64,000 bases of DNA from JANMJD01 sp963828405 (GTDB lineage Bacteria; Actinomycetota; Acidimicrobiia; Acidimicrobiales; Ilumatobacteraceae), in the NCBI GenBank assembly GCA_963828405.1, contig CAWHEG010000031.1, positions 2,294,001 through 2,358,000 of the forward strand, in the 5' to 3' direction. The position numbers and the translations under genes were made by a program. The notes beneath the pieces are model-generated. The model saw only the letters and a program-made list of their open reading frames with translations, ran no database searches and was not told the DNA's origin. Positions within the stretch are counted from its first letter, which is position 1; the number at the start of each line of letters is the position of its first letter. Below, piece by piece: positions 28,163 to 37,126 of the stretch.

Positions 28163-28559
28163 GTGACACGGCGTGGGCGGGATGATCGGGGCGAGGTCAA
28201 CGCTATGGTGATCCTCGTCCCGGTCGTGCTGTTGACAATGCTCTTCGTCGTTCAGTTCGCCCTCGCCTACCACGCCCGACAAGTGCTCGCCGGAGCGGCG
28301 CACGACGCCGCTGCGGCCGCCGCCCGACGCGACTCCAATCTTGACGCCGGCCAGGCGCTCGCCGAGCAGATGATCGGTGACGCCGCCGGGTCGTTGCTCG
28401 ACAGCTACACCGTCACTGCGTCGGCCGGTCCAGGAACTGTCACGATCGAGGCGGCAGGCGAGGTTGTGTCGCTGATTCCGTTCTTCGGGACGATCACCGT
28501 GTCAGCGACTGGCAGCGCCCAAGATCGAAACGTTCGACCCGCAAGGCGATCCGCCGTGA
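28163..28559 (+). CDS. TadE-like minor pilin
   Basis: From GTG 28163: DDRGEVNAMVILVPVVLLTMLFVVQFALAYHARQ is a type IV prepilin-like leader plus hydrophobic helix. An extracytoplasmic domain with AGAAHDAAAAAARRDS follows, typical of TadE proteins. Near 28520 a one-base shift would give the end APKIETFDPQGDPP with a stop (28557-28559) overlapping the next GTG. Read strictly as given, the frame instead runs into the next gene as a 274-residue fusion to 28987. The separated reading fits the usual TadE length of about 130. Confidence 0.65.
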
Positions 28560-28987
28560 GTCATCGTCGTCCTGCTCGATGTCGGGATGATCGCGGCTCG
28601 GCCGGTGTCGAGGCTGCGCTCGCCGTGATTGCGTTGTTGGCGGTCGGCTACTTCATCATCGGCGCGCTGCGGATCGTCGGGACGGGTGGCGACGCGAAAG
28701 CCGCGGCCCACGCAGCAGCCCGAGCCGCTGCCGCCGAGTACGACGCGGGCTCAGCCGAGCAGGCAGCGGCAGCGGTTGCGAGTGAGGTGCTCGGAGAACG
28801 TGGCGTCGCATGCAAAGACCTGTCGGTCAGCGTCGGTGGAGACTTCTCACCGGGCGGGATCGTCACCGTCGACGTCTCCTGCACCGTGAACCTGGCCGAC
28901 GTCGCCCTCGCCGGCTTTCCAGGCAAGCGCACCGTCACCGGGCGCGGTGTTGAACAGATCGACGTCGTTCGAGGAGGAACACCATGA
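28556..28987 (+). CDS. Second TadE-like protein
   Basis: A 143-residue protein from GTG 28556. RDDRGSAGVEAALAVIALLAVGYFIIGALRIVGTGGDA is a prepilin-like leader and helix, followed by the Ala-rich helix HAAARAAAAEYDAGSA. A small domain with two Cys (GVACKDLSVSVGG, VDVSCTVNLAD) probably forms a disulfide outside the cell. It is the standard second minor pilin of actinobacterial Tad clusters. It overlaps the next gene by 4 bases. Confidence 0.72.
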   Translation: MSHRRPARCRDDRGSAGVEAALAVIALLAVGYFIIGALRIVGTGGDAKAAAHAAARAAAAEYDAGSAEQAAAAVASEVLGERGVACKDLSVSVGGDFSPGGIVTVDVSCTVNLADVALAGFPGKRTVTGRGVEQIDVVRGGTP

Positions 28988-29403
28988 CGGGCTCGCGACG
29001 GCGGTGCCGAGGTGACGATGGGTCGGTGATGCCGATGGCGGTGATCCTCGTCGGATTCCTGATGATCGCATCGTGGGCGCTGATCTCGGCGTCGCAACAA
29101 TGGGCAGCACGACGCGATGCGTACGCCACTGCCGCCGCGGCTGCACGCGCCGGTGCACAGGCCGATACCGAAGCCCTCCGCGTCGGCGGCGTGATCGATC
29201 CGGACGCGGCCGTCGCCCGTGCCGAAGCGATTCTCGCGGCTTCCGGGCACACGGGCGAAGTGACGGTCGACGCCGAGACCGTCACGGTTGTCGTCAATGT
29301 CGATGTCGACTATGCGTTTCCATCGCCCGGATTCCCCGGCTCGGTGACCGGCTCGTCGAGCGCCACGGCACATCGAGGCGTCACCGGCAACGAGGGAGGC
29401 TGA
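28984..29403 (+). CDS. TadE/TadG-like pilus-associated protein
   Basis: A 139-residue protein starting at ATG 28984, which overlaps the preceding stop. GDDGSVMPMAVILVGFLMIASWALISASQQWAARRDAY is again a leader plus helix. The rest (AAAAARAGAQADTEALRVGG, DPDAAVARAEAILAASGHTGEV) matches the pattern of actinobacterial TadE-family or TadG-like proteins that help tether the pilus. It is followed after 3 bases by the LysM-BTAD gene. Confidence 0.7.
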   Translation: MTGSRRRCRGDDGSVMPMAVILVGFLMIASWALISASQQWAARRDAYATAAAAARAGAQADTEALRVGGVIDPDAAVARAEAILAASGHTGEVTVDAETVTVVVNVDVDYAFPSPGFPGSVTGSSSATAHRGVTGNEGG

Positions 29404-29406
29404 CCC

Positions 29407-32400
29407 ATGCCGACCAGTCGCGCAGCACAGCGACTCCGCTCGCTGTTCGCCCTTGTGGTACTCCTGGCGATCGCAATCGGGATACCGCTCGTGTTGATCA
29501 GAATCGCTGGTTGGCCGCTCCCGTCGAGGATGCCGAAGTGGGATCGTGTCGTCACCGCAGCGCGTCAGAACGACATCCCCGCCGCCGTCGTGATCAAGAC
29601 GCTCGCCGTCATCGTGTGGATCGCGTGGGCGCAGCTGGTGTGGGCGCTCGCATGGGAGATCGTTGTCAACACTCGCCGGTACAGCACCGGGCGCGAGTTG
29701 AGAAGCACGCCGCTTGTTCTAGCCACCGTCTCGGGCGGGATGAGCCGCCTTGTAGCGATGCTGCTCGCCGTTGGCATCAGCGTGGCCTCGCCAGCAGCTC
29801 CGGCGCTGCATCGACCGGCGACCGCCGCCGCGCTGGTGGTCGAACCCATCCCGCAATCGCCGCGCTCCGGCGCGAACGTCGGGCTGGCGCGTCCGGTGCA
29901 CTCCGTCGGTCCACGCTGGCAAGTGATGGAGCGGGACACCTTGTGGGACATCGCCGAGCACGCACTCGGCGATGGGTCACGAGCGAGCGAGATCATCGAA
30001 CTCAACGCCAGCCTCACGAACGCGCTCGACGTGGCGCATGGCCAAGTTCTTCACCTTCCCTCTGGAGCGAAGGTCCCCGCCGATCGCGTGCCGCACGTGT
30101 CGTGCGTTGCAGCCGCCGTTGGCGACGGTGGTGAGGTCGTCGAATCATCGACGCTCGTGATCGACACTCCGGGATACCTCCCGCCGGAGACGATCACGAT
30201 TCACCGAGGCGACAACCTCTGGCGTCTCTCCGAGCACCGACTCGACCGTGTCGATGACGACGTCACCGACCGGGAGACGTTCGACTACCTCAAGGAGGTC
30301 ATCGCGGCGAACCCCGACGTGATCGAGGACCCCAACCTCATCTTCCCGGGCGAGCAGTTCGACTTCCCGGCAATCGGATCGAGACCCACGGCGCCTGACG
30401 CCGCCACTTCGTTGCCGCCGCCGGATGCCGATCCGAAGCCAGTCCCGTCGGCACCAGAGTCAACGACCGGCACGCCGTCTGCGCCGACGAGCGCTCCACC
30501 ACCGGTGCCAACCACGGTCGTGACCACGATCGGACAGGCTGTCCCACCAACAACTGTTGCAACCGAGAAGGCATCGGATCCATCAACGGAGCTGCCCGCA
30601 TCGACGCCGCCAGCCGGGCCGACACCGCCCGTCACAGTGGCAGCGCCGACCCTGCTCCGGCGCAGCAGCGAGCAGCCGAACAAGGCACCCTTGTTCGCCG
30701 GCGTTGCCTCGGCGACCATTCTTGCCACCGGAATCGCACTCGGCTACCGCCGCCGCCGTCGCTGGGCTGAAGCCGCCACGAACGGAACACGGCGAGCACG
30801 GGTCAGTGATCGCGCAGTGGCCGTTGAGCGAGAACTTGTGCGGGCGGGCGACATGTCGCTCGTTCGATGGGCGCACCAGGAGATCGGCGACCTGTGCGAA
30901 CGGCTTTCGCCGAGAACCTTCGTTGGGGTGCCAGTGATTGTCGAGATTTCTGCCGAGTGCGGCCTCGAAATCCTGTGGGATCAACCGATCTTGAAGGCAC
31001 CGAGTCCGTGGGAGGCGGAAAACGACGGGTGGACCTGGCGTCTGCTCTACGACCCCGACCATCACCTCGCTTCCAGGTCCGGCGCTGTCCCAATCCCGGG
31101 GCTTGTGAGCGTCGGCACTCGCGACGGCAACATCGTGATGGTCAACCTCGAAGCCTTCGGCACCATCACGATCACTGGCGCTGCAGATCGCGTCCGCAGC
31201 TATGCCACGAGCCTTGTCGTCGAAATCGCCAACGACGCTGACCTCGCCAACGGCTTCCTCCATGTCGCCGGACTCGATGTCCCAGCAGTCGATCTCCGTG
31301 GTCGGATCTTTCAACGAACGGTCGACGCCGCGCTTCAGCATGCTCACGACGCCGTTGCGGACCATGAGAGGGTCCTCATGTCCGCGAGCCTGCCGAACGC
31401 CTTCGCCTTGCGACTCGGCGGCGATGCCCACGGGCGCGAACTCAGCGTCGCCGTGATCATGGCGGCGGACGCCAACCACCATGCGCTACTTCTCGCGAAT
31501 CACGGCGGAGCGTGCATCGTCGTTGGCGACTGGCCGGCGGCGACCTCGACCCTTCACCTCGCAGACGACGGCACGGCCCGGATCGAGCCGACGGGACTGA
31601 CCTTCACCCCTCACAACGTCCCGCTCGAAACGATTCAAGGAATCGCCGACGAACTTGAAGCCGTCGACCAAACCGTTGATGACGAAGAGCGATCCTCACC
31701 TGCGATCGGCGACGATCGGCATGACCGAGCGGTCTCGGATACTGGTGAGCGTCTCGCCGCTGAATTTGACGATCGCGGTTGCCTCCAATCGTCTCAAGAT
31801 CCTTCGGACTCGGAACTCGACCACTGGGAACGTCCGGCGCCCACCTACTTGGTACGCGTTCTCGGCCGACCACGGATCGACCAGTTTCCGAAGGTCCCGC
31901 GACTCGAACTCAACATCGCGGTCTATCTCGCATGCCACGGTGGTCGAGCCACCAACGACCAACTGATGGACGCAATCTGGGACGGAACCCCGATTGGGCG
32001 TGAGGCAGTGTCAAATCGGCTCTCCAAGGCACGCAGCCACCTCAAGGGCGTCCTCGACACTCGAGAACATGGCGATCCGTACGTCAGGCTCTGTGGCGGC
32101 GTCATGACCGATCTCGCGATGCATGAGGCCCTCGTTGCTCGATCCGAACAAGTTCCGACCAGTCAGGCCGTCGAGCTACTCCGGGAAGCCTTGGACCTGG
32201 TCGAAGGCATCCCGTTCGACGCCGGCGGATACGACTGGGCGCACACCGGTCAGTTTCACAAACGGGCTAGTGACACGATCGAGGACACTGTCCTTCGGCT
32301 GATCGACGTTGCCGTTGCCGATGGCGACATCGCCACCGCCCGACACGCCGTCTGCCGTGGTCTGCAAGTCATTCCCGGCGACGAGTGCCTGTACCGAGCC

Positions 32401-32562
32401 CGGATGAACGTCGAGTCAGCCGCTGGGAACCGTGCAGGCATCGTTGCAGCGTATGAAGAACTCCTGACCTATCTCAGCGACGAACGTGACGATCGCCCCG
32501 AACCAATGCCGCCGACGCGCCAGCTATTCGAACGGCTTACGACGCGGTCATCAGTGGCGTAA
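29407..32562 (+). CDS. Membrane LysM protein with C-terminal BTAD transcriptional-activation domain
   Basis: A 1051-residue protein. Three N-terminal membrane helices (about 13-33, 56-82, 113-133) are followed by two LysM peptidoglycan-binding modules at about 168-218 (ERDTLWDIAEHALGDG) and 258-320 (HRGDNLWRLSEHRL). A Pro/Thr linker and a fourth helix (about 428-447) come next. The cytosolic part ends in a winged helix (LELNIAVYLACHGGRAT, NRLSKARSHLKGVL) and BTAD TPR region (811-1040), as in SARP/AfsR-type regulators. It could sense the cell wall and control gene expression. Proteins of this layout accompany actinobacterial Tad/conjugation clusters; the role is unproven. Unlike the genes before it, its frame is intact. 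Confidence 0.85.
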   Translation: MPTSRAAQRLRSLFALVVLLAIAIGIPLVLIRIAGWPLPSRMPKWDRVVTAARQNDIPAAVVIKTLAVIVWIAWAQLVWALAWEIVVNTRRYSTGRELRSTPLVLATVSGGMSRLVAMLLAVGISVASPAAPALHRPATAAALVVEPIPQSPRSGANVGLARPVHSVGPRWQVMERDTLWDIAEHALGDGSRASEIIELNASLTNALDVAHGQVLHLPSGAKVPADRVPHVSCVAAAVGDGGEVVESSTLVIDTPGYLPPETITIHRGDNLWRLSEHRLDRVDDDVTDRETFDYLKEVIAANPDVIEDPNLIFPGEQFDFPAIGSRPTAPDAATSLPPPDADPKPVPSAPESTTGTPSAPTSAPPPVPTTVVTTIGQAVPPTTVATEKASDPSTELPASTPPAGPTPPVTVAAPTLLRRSSEQPNKAPLFAGVASATILATGIALGYRRRRRWAEAATNGTRRARVSDRAVAVERELVRAGDMSLVRWAHQEIGDLCERLSPRTFVGVPVIVEISAECGLEILWDQPILKAPSPWEAENDGWTWRLLYDPDHHLASRSGAVPIPGLVSVGTRDGNIVMVNLEAFGTITITGAADRVRSYATSLVVEIANDADLANGFLHVAGLDVPAVDLRGRIFQRTVDAALQHAHDAVADHERVLMSASLPNAFALRLGGDAHGRELSVAVIMAADANHHALLLANHGGACIVVGDWPAATSTLHLADDGTARIEPTGLTFTPHNVPLETIQGIADELEAVDQTVDDEERSSPAIGDDRHDRAVSDTGERLAAEFDDRGCLQSSQDPSDSELDHWERPAPTYLVRVLGRPRIDQFPKVPRLELNIAVYLACHGGRATNDQLMDAIWDGTPIGREAVSNRLSKARSHLKGVLDTREHGDPYVRLCGGVMTDLAMHEALVARSEQVPTSQAVELLREALDLVEGIPFDAGGYDWAHTGQFHKRASDTIEDTVLRLIDVAVADGDIATARHAVCRGLQVIPGDECLYRARMNVESAAGNRAGIVAAYEELLTYLSDERDDRPEPMPPTRQLFERLTTRSSVA

Positions 32563-32584
32563 AGGGAAGTGCGTGGCCGAGCGG

Positions 32585-35488
32585 TCAACTGACATCGTGA
32601 TCACCTGTCGAAGCTGACAACTTGATCAGTGCTATCAGGCGCAGAGCCTTGTCGAGGTCTGGGCGATAGGCCGGGTGGTCCTCAGCGAGGCGACGGTAGA
32701 CCTCGACTGCCTCGCTTGCTGTGTCGAGGGCCGCCTCGCTCTCGCTCACCATCGCCAAAATGCTTGCTCGATTATTCAGAGCCTTCGCGAAGTTCTGAGT
32801 GAACGTCGCGTAGCGACTCGCCAGAGTTCGGAACATCGCCAACGACTCACTCGCCGCAATGAGGGCCTGGCCTTGATCGCCATGCTGCGCCTCGCCGATA
32901 GCGATGTGTCCGAGTGTCGTCGCTAGTGGTGGAAGAAAGGCAGGGTTCCACGCGGCCATCTCCCGGAAGAGCGTGACCGCCTCGGCCCACGCCGCTAATG
33001 CCTTTGGGTGGTCGCCGACCGACGCAAGGGCGACTCCAAGGTTGCTGAGCGCAATCCCTAGTTCAGGGGCGTAGACACGATCTTGTTCGGACTGTTCTCG
33101 GCGCAACTCGACCGCCGCTGTTGCTGCGTCGAGCGATTCGCGATGTGCTCCTGTCAGGTTGAGCGCAACCGAAAGCGTGTTTAGTGCCATGGCGAAGTTA
33201 GGACCCTGAGCAGGCAGCTGGATTACCTCAAGGCGGAACAGTTCAACCGCTTCAGCGGCAACGTCCGCGGCCTCTGCGCAATCGCCTATATCGCACAATC
33301 GTCCACTCAGGTTGTTCAGCGCCATCGCTAGCTCTGAGACGTACTTGGAATCGCTGCGGGCCTGGACTCGACGAAGCGTCATTGCGTCGCGTGCATTATC
33401 GAGCGCACCTTGATGGTCGCCGATATCAGCCAACGCGTTGGCCAAGACGTTCAACGTCGACGCCAAGCTAGGCATGTGTATGGGATGTTGGCTGGCCAGC
33501 TCCCGGCGCAACTCGGCTGCTGCTTGCGCAGCGGCAACGGCACCCTCCCAGTCGCCAACCGAGCGGGAGCCAATGCTCAAGTTGTGCAATGACCTAGCAA
33601 GGTCCATTCGGTATTCCGGGTTCTTCGTGGCTAGCTCGCGGAAGTAATGGACGAGTCGATGGTCGTACTCGACGGCCGCCTCTCGCAATGGCAGTGCGAC
33701 GTCAGTGTCTCCGAGCAGCGTCTCGATCTCTGAAGGCACCTGCGAGGCGACCGCAAGAGCGTTGGCGAACGGCTGTCCCGCCCACCAGCCGTCGACATCC
33801 TTGGCAGCAGCAGCCAACGGTACAAGCGCCGCTTGGGCAGCGGAGTCGGCCAACCTGCGGACGGCGTCGTGCCTGGACGCTCGAGCGACAACTGCCGAAG
33901 ATCGAGCAATGCAGCGACTGGCATCAACGCGGAACGCGACGCCGTAGGCGTCAAGTGGCAAGTCGCGCGCAATTAAATAGTCGGCCAGCGGATCGAGGGG
34001 GATGCGGCCGCCGGGATAGACCTCAAGTAACCACGCTGCAAGAGGTCGGCACTCGGCGGCGCCGGCAAGGTTGCAGTTCTCGAGCAACACGGACAACTCC
34101 CACTCGGCTCGGCGCGAGTCGTCGAGGAGAGTCGGCCAGCCGAACACAGCTCCACATGCGACAGCGCAGGGGAACAGCTCCTCGCGAACCTTGGACGAAC
34201 GCCTGTTGTTCGTCAACGACCAATACTTGGCCTCGTGCTCAGCGAGCGCTTCGAGCAATTCGGCGGCAGTCGCCGAGTCATCAAGCACCGCACCCTGCGC
34301 GGCCAGATAGCCGGCGGTCACGACGAAGAGAACCCGTGAGTAGAGGTCGTCGGCGAGAGGTGGCATGTCATCGCTCGGCAAGCCGAGACCAAGACGCTCA
34401 ATCACAGACCCACGCGCTGTCGAGAATAGGGCCTCTCTGTCGGCGACATTGAGAGGTCGCTCGTCAAGCATCAGTGGTTTGGGGCTGTCTACCATGACGT
34501 CTCGTAGCTCCTGGCTCCGCACGAAGGAGCGCGATTGGCGCTGTAGCAGCAGGACACGTAGCGGACACTGGATTGAGGCGTGATCGACGAACCGCTCCAG
34601 GGTGGCCGAAAGATTCGCGTCGGACTCGGCGTAGTCAATCACCACCAGTCGACTGGAGCGATCGAGAGCGAGACGTTCAACCTGCGCGTTCGTGACTTCT
34701 GGTGTCAAGAAGCCTGCGGTCCAGCCGGCTAGCGAAGCACGCTTGCACAGCTCAACGGCGAGGGCAGTCTTCCCCATTCCGCCCAAGCCGATGATTGTCT
34801 GAATCGAGAGAGGCGCCGTCTCGCTCAGCCATGTGGTGAGCAGACCCAGCTCTTCCCCCCGGCCCACGAACGGCACGATGCTGTGGTGTGCGGCCAGGAG
34901 TGTCGCCGCGCTCTCGTCCGCTCTGCGCGGCAGCGGAACTCGTGCCCTCCGCAGCCCGATGTCGCGTTGGCGGCGGGCGTAGTCGTCGGACCAGACATCA
35001 GTGTGCCGGTTGGTCGCCTCGCAATGCGAAGCGATCCGTTGCACCAAGGCCGTAAGTCGCTGATCGTCCGCACGACGACTTCGTTCCGACTGCAACCCGA
35101 GCAGCGTGTCTCGGTCCACGCGCTTGACGATCTCGCTCCAGAGTGCCGCAGCGACGCCCTTCGCCCGAGCACGCCTCTCCGTAAGCGACTCTGGGCCGAC
35201 TGCCATCAGCGGGTACAGCACCTGCGTTGCGAGGTTATCGAGCAGGACGTCCCCTCCGTCTTCTGCGGCCTCGATCGTCGACAGCATCGTCGCCCAGTCA
35301 GTCTTCTTGAGCCATCTGCGCAGTGACGATTCATCGTGCGTGAAGATGGTCCCGTCCGACTTGAGCGCAGCCGCGACGTGCCGCTCCCACAGCTGGTCCC
35401 ACTTAGTCTTCGCTCCAGCCAGCAGCTTGACGAGGTCCCACGCGGGATTGGCGAGGGCGCCAAGCGCCCAGTCGGCAGGTGTCATCAT
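32585..35488 (-). CDS. STAND-type NTPase with C-terminal TPR repeats
   Basis: A 967-residue protein resembling bacterial NLR-like sensors. The N-terminal 200 residues form an unassigned helical region. FVGRGEELGLLTTWL leads into an NB-ARC-like NTPase: Walker A GLGGMGKTALAVEL (K240) and Walker B RLVVIDYAESD (D285). From about residue 616 there are TPR repeats of about 48 residues (LARSLHNLSIGSRSVGDWEGA, LALNNL-type motifs). No known effector domain is recognised, so the N-terminal region is the effector candidate. Its ATG overlaps the stop of the muralytic gene, so it is translated from the transfer element's own operon. Base composition is less GC-rich than the neighbouring genes. Confidence 0.82.
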   Translation of the reverse strand: MMTPADWALGALANPAWDLVKLLAGAKTKWDQLWERHVAAALKSDGTIFTHDESSLRRWLKKTDWATMLSTIEAAEDGGDVLLDNLATQVLYPLMAVGPESLTERRARAKGVAAALWSEIVKRVDRDTLLGLQSERSRRADDQRLTALVQRIASHCEATNRHTDVWSDDYARRQRDIGLRRARVPLPRRADESAATLLAAHHSIVPFVGRGEELGLLTTWLSETAPLSIQTIIGLGGMGKTALAVELCKRASLAGWTAGFLTPEVTNAQVERLALDRSSRLVVIDYAESDANLSATLERFVDHASIQCPLRVLLLQRQSRSFVRSQELRDVMVDSPKPLMLDERPLNVADREALFSTARGSVIERLGLGLPSDDMPPLADDLYSRVLFVVTAGYLAAQGAVLDDSATAAELLEALAEHEAKYWSLTNNRRSSKVREELFPCAVACGAVFGWPTLLDDSRRAEWELSVLLENCNLAGAAECRPLAAWLLEVYPGGRIPLDPLADYLIARDLPLDAYGVAFRVDASRCIARSSAVVARASRHDAVRRLADSAAQAALVPLAAAAKDVDGWWAGQPFANALAVASQVPSEIETLLGDTDVALPLREAAVEYDHRLVHYFRELATKNPEYRMDLARSLHNLSIGSRSVGDWEGAVAAAQAAAELRRELASQHPIHMPSLASTLNVLANALADIGDHQGALDNARDAMTLRRVQARSDSKYVSELAMALNNLSGRLCDIGDCAEAADVAAEAVELFRLEVIQLPAQGPNFAMALNTLSVALNLTGAHRESLDAATAAVELRREQSEQDRVYAPELGIALSNLGVALASVGDHPKALAAWAEAVTLFREMAAWNPAFLPPLATTLGHIAIGEAQHGDQGQALIAASESLAMFRTLASRYATFTQNFAKALNNRASILAMVSESEAALDTASEAVEVYRRLAEDHPAYRPDLDKALRLIALIKLSASTGDHDVS

Positions 35489-36627
35489 CTGCCATTCTCC
35501 GCCTGAATGCGCACGCGTCGATTCTCGCGCTCCGGAGTCGTGCTGCCACGACTCGACGACCCGACCCGACTCAGAAGGTGCAGGCTCTGTCCCGCGTTGG
35601 ACGTCGTAGCGTTTAGCCAAATGGCTTGCAGCAGTACCTGTGGGCAGACACGGCTGGCACCTATTTTCAATTCGAGATGGAGGTGCGGGGCCCCGGAGCG
35701 GCCGGTGTTGCCGGTGGTGAGGATGTGCTGGCCTGCGGTGACTCGGTCGCCTTCGTGGACGTGGATGGCGCTGCCGTGGCAGTAGATGTAGCGAAGTTCT
35801 CCATCGGTCTGGACTGAGACGCCGATGCCGCAGGTGTCGCAGCCGGGGGCGGGGCAGCCGTGGTTCCACCAGTTGTCGTTGAAGTGGGTTGTCCGCACGA
35901 CGGTGCCGGCGGTGAGGGCGTAAACCGGTGTGCCTTCGGGGATGAGGATGTCGATAGCGGGATAGTCATGGTGAGGCTCGTGTAGTTGGCGCTCGGTCAC
36001 GAGTGACCGGGGAAGCGGGAAGGCCAACCCGTCGATCGAGCCCACGCCTGTACCGCCCGGCGAGAACGTCGCTCCAGCGCAGTCAAGCGTCGGCGGCCCG
36101 ATCGACGATGTCGGCGCCGTGCTCGACGGGGTCTCAAGCGGCACGGCGGACGCGGCAAGCAATTCGTCGTACGTGGTCATCCAGCGTTGGCGGTACTCCC
36201 TTGGCGTGAGCTTGTTGCCCGCAGGAACCTGGTCCCAGTCGGACGCGTCGGCCGCTGGGAGATGGCCGATGTACCAGACGACTGGAACGGTGGTGACGTC
36301 GTTGTCGTTGGCGGCGAGGATCGCTTGCACCTGGTCGGTGGCTTTGGCGTCTTGAACCTGAGGTGGGGCGTCGGAGGCGTGGGTGAAGCCGCCGTAGCCG
36401 TTCCAGGTGCTGTCGATGAACTGGTAGGCGCCGGACGCCGATGAGTTCAGGGACTGAGCGTTGTAGTCGTCGCCGGATTCGATCTGGCGGATCGTGGCGA
36501 GGATGACTTCGATCGGCCCCGCTTCTTGGCCGCACATCGCCGGTGGCGCATCGCCTCCGGCGAGCACGACGGGGAACAGGGCCAAGCCGACGATGATCGA
36601 ACTGAATGCAGCGATGGGTGTCTTCAT
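35485..36627 (-). CDS. Secreted lytic transglycosylase fused to M23 peptidase (conjugation muralytic enzyme)
   Basis: A 380-residue cell-wall enzyme that should open peptidoglycan for the transfer apparatus. It begins with a signal peptide (MKTPIAAFSSIIVGLALFPV). An SLT-like domain follows, with IRQIESGDDYNA (catalytic Glu) and SASGAYQFIDSTW. The C-terminal half is an M23/LytM domain: PHHDYPAIDILIPEGTPVYA and GAPHLHLELKIG supply the zinc ligands and catalytic His. Such two-domain proteins correspond to VirB1/TcpG-type enzymes of Gram-positive conjugation systems. It is divergent from the VirB2-like gene, and a copy of the shared 12-bp motif ends four bases before its ATG. Confidence 0.88.
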   Translation of the reverse strand: MKTPIAAFSSIIVGLALFPVVLAGGDAPPAMCGQEAGPIEVILATIRQIESGDDYNAQSLNSSASGAYQFIDSTWNGYGGFTHASDAPPQVQDAKATDQVQAILAANDNDVTTVPVVWYIGHLPAADASDWDQVPAGNKLTPREYRQRWMTTYDELLAASAVPLETPSSTAPTSSIGPPTLDCAGATFSPGGTGVGSIDGLAFPLPRSLVTERQLHEPHHDYPAIDILIPEGTPVYALTAGTVVRTTHFNDNWWNHGCPAPGCDTCGIGVSVQTDGELRYIYCHGSAIHVHEGDRVTAGQHILTTGNTGRSGAPHLHLELKIGASRVCPQVLLQAIWLNATTSNAGQSLHLLSRVGSSSRGSTTPERENRRVRIQAENGR

Positions 36628-36631
36628 GCAT

Positions 36632-36643
36632 CCAGAGGGACAA
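36632..36643 (-). promoter_or_regulatory. Shared 12-bp motif at the muralytic gene start
   Basis: Reads TTGTCCCTCTGG on the minus strand, ending four bases before the ATG, where a ribosome site would normally be. It is one half of a diverging pair with 36690. Confidence 0.5.
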
Positions 36644-36689
36644 CCGGACTCAGAAACCTGGCGTTCGAGGTGCTCCAGCACGTGCGCGG

Positions 36690-36701
36690 TTGTCCCTCTG
36701 G
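36690..36701 (+). promoter_or_regulatory. Shared 12-bp motif upstream of the conjugation operon
   Basis: TTGTCCCTCTGG on the plus strand, 51 bases before the VirB2-like ATG. With the copy at 36632 it brackets a 46-bp divergent promoter region. Confidence 0.55.
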
Positions 36702-36752
36702 CGGGTGAAGACCCGCGGCTCAGCCGGGTCGCCACATCATCGGAGGCCCGAA

Positions 36753-37124
36753 ATGACGACACAACACCGATCGATCAGGAGGTGGCGACGCCGACTGTCG
36801 GCTGCCGTTCCCGGGATAGCCGCCACGCTCCTGCTCCCGACCGTGGCGTCGGCACAGGCGATTCCGAACCCGGCGCCGGACGGGACGATGCCGGGTGCGG
36901 CGTTGGTGACGACGGTGCTCGGCTGGTTGAAGTGGGGCGGACTCGCCGCGGCGTTGGCCGGTTTGCTGATCGGGGCGATCACGACCGGCATCGGGCACTT
37001 CGGGTCGAACTACTCCGCATCGTCGGCCGGCCGGAAGTGGCTGTTGGGCGGAATGGGTTCGGCGATCCTGTCTGGACTGGCGTGGACGATCGCAACCACG
37101 TTGTACACAGCGACGGGCGGCTGA
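36753..37124 (+). CDS. VirB2/TrbC-like transfer protein
   Basis: A 123-residue protein with a GGAGG ribosome site. A signal peptide (ending VASAQA) precedes a short hydrophilic stretch and two hydrophobic helices (WLKWGGLAAALAGLLIGAITTGI and LLGGMGSAILSGLAWTIATTLY) joined by a small loop. This is the size and topology of VirB2-type pilin or channel subunits of type IV secretion systems; there is no diagnostic motif. It is first in the plus-strand transfer operon and lies 2 bases before the next gene. Confidence 0.65.
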   Translation: MTTQHRSIRRWRRRLSAAVPGIAATLLLPTVASAQAIPNPAPDGTMPGAALVTTVLGWLKWGGLAAALAGLLIGAITTGIGHFGSNYSASSAGRKWLLGGMGSAILSGLAWTIATTLYTATGG

Positions 37125-37126
37125 GC

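Noticed and set aside
28163..28987. A single 274-residue TadE fusion
   Set aside because: It is possible as written, but a second prepilin-like leader in its middle and the GTG/stop overlap at 28556-28559 point to two genes with one frameshift.
30055..30066. CTTCCCTCTGGA inside the LysM-BTAD gene as a sixth copy of the shared motif
   Set aside because: It matches only part of the 12-mer and lies inside coding sequence.
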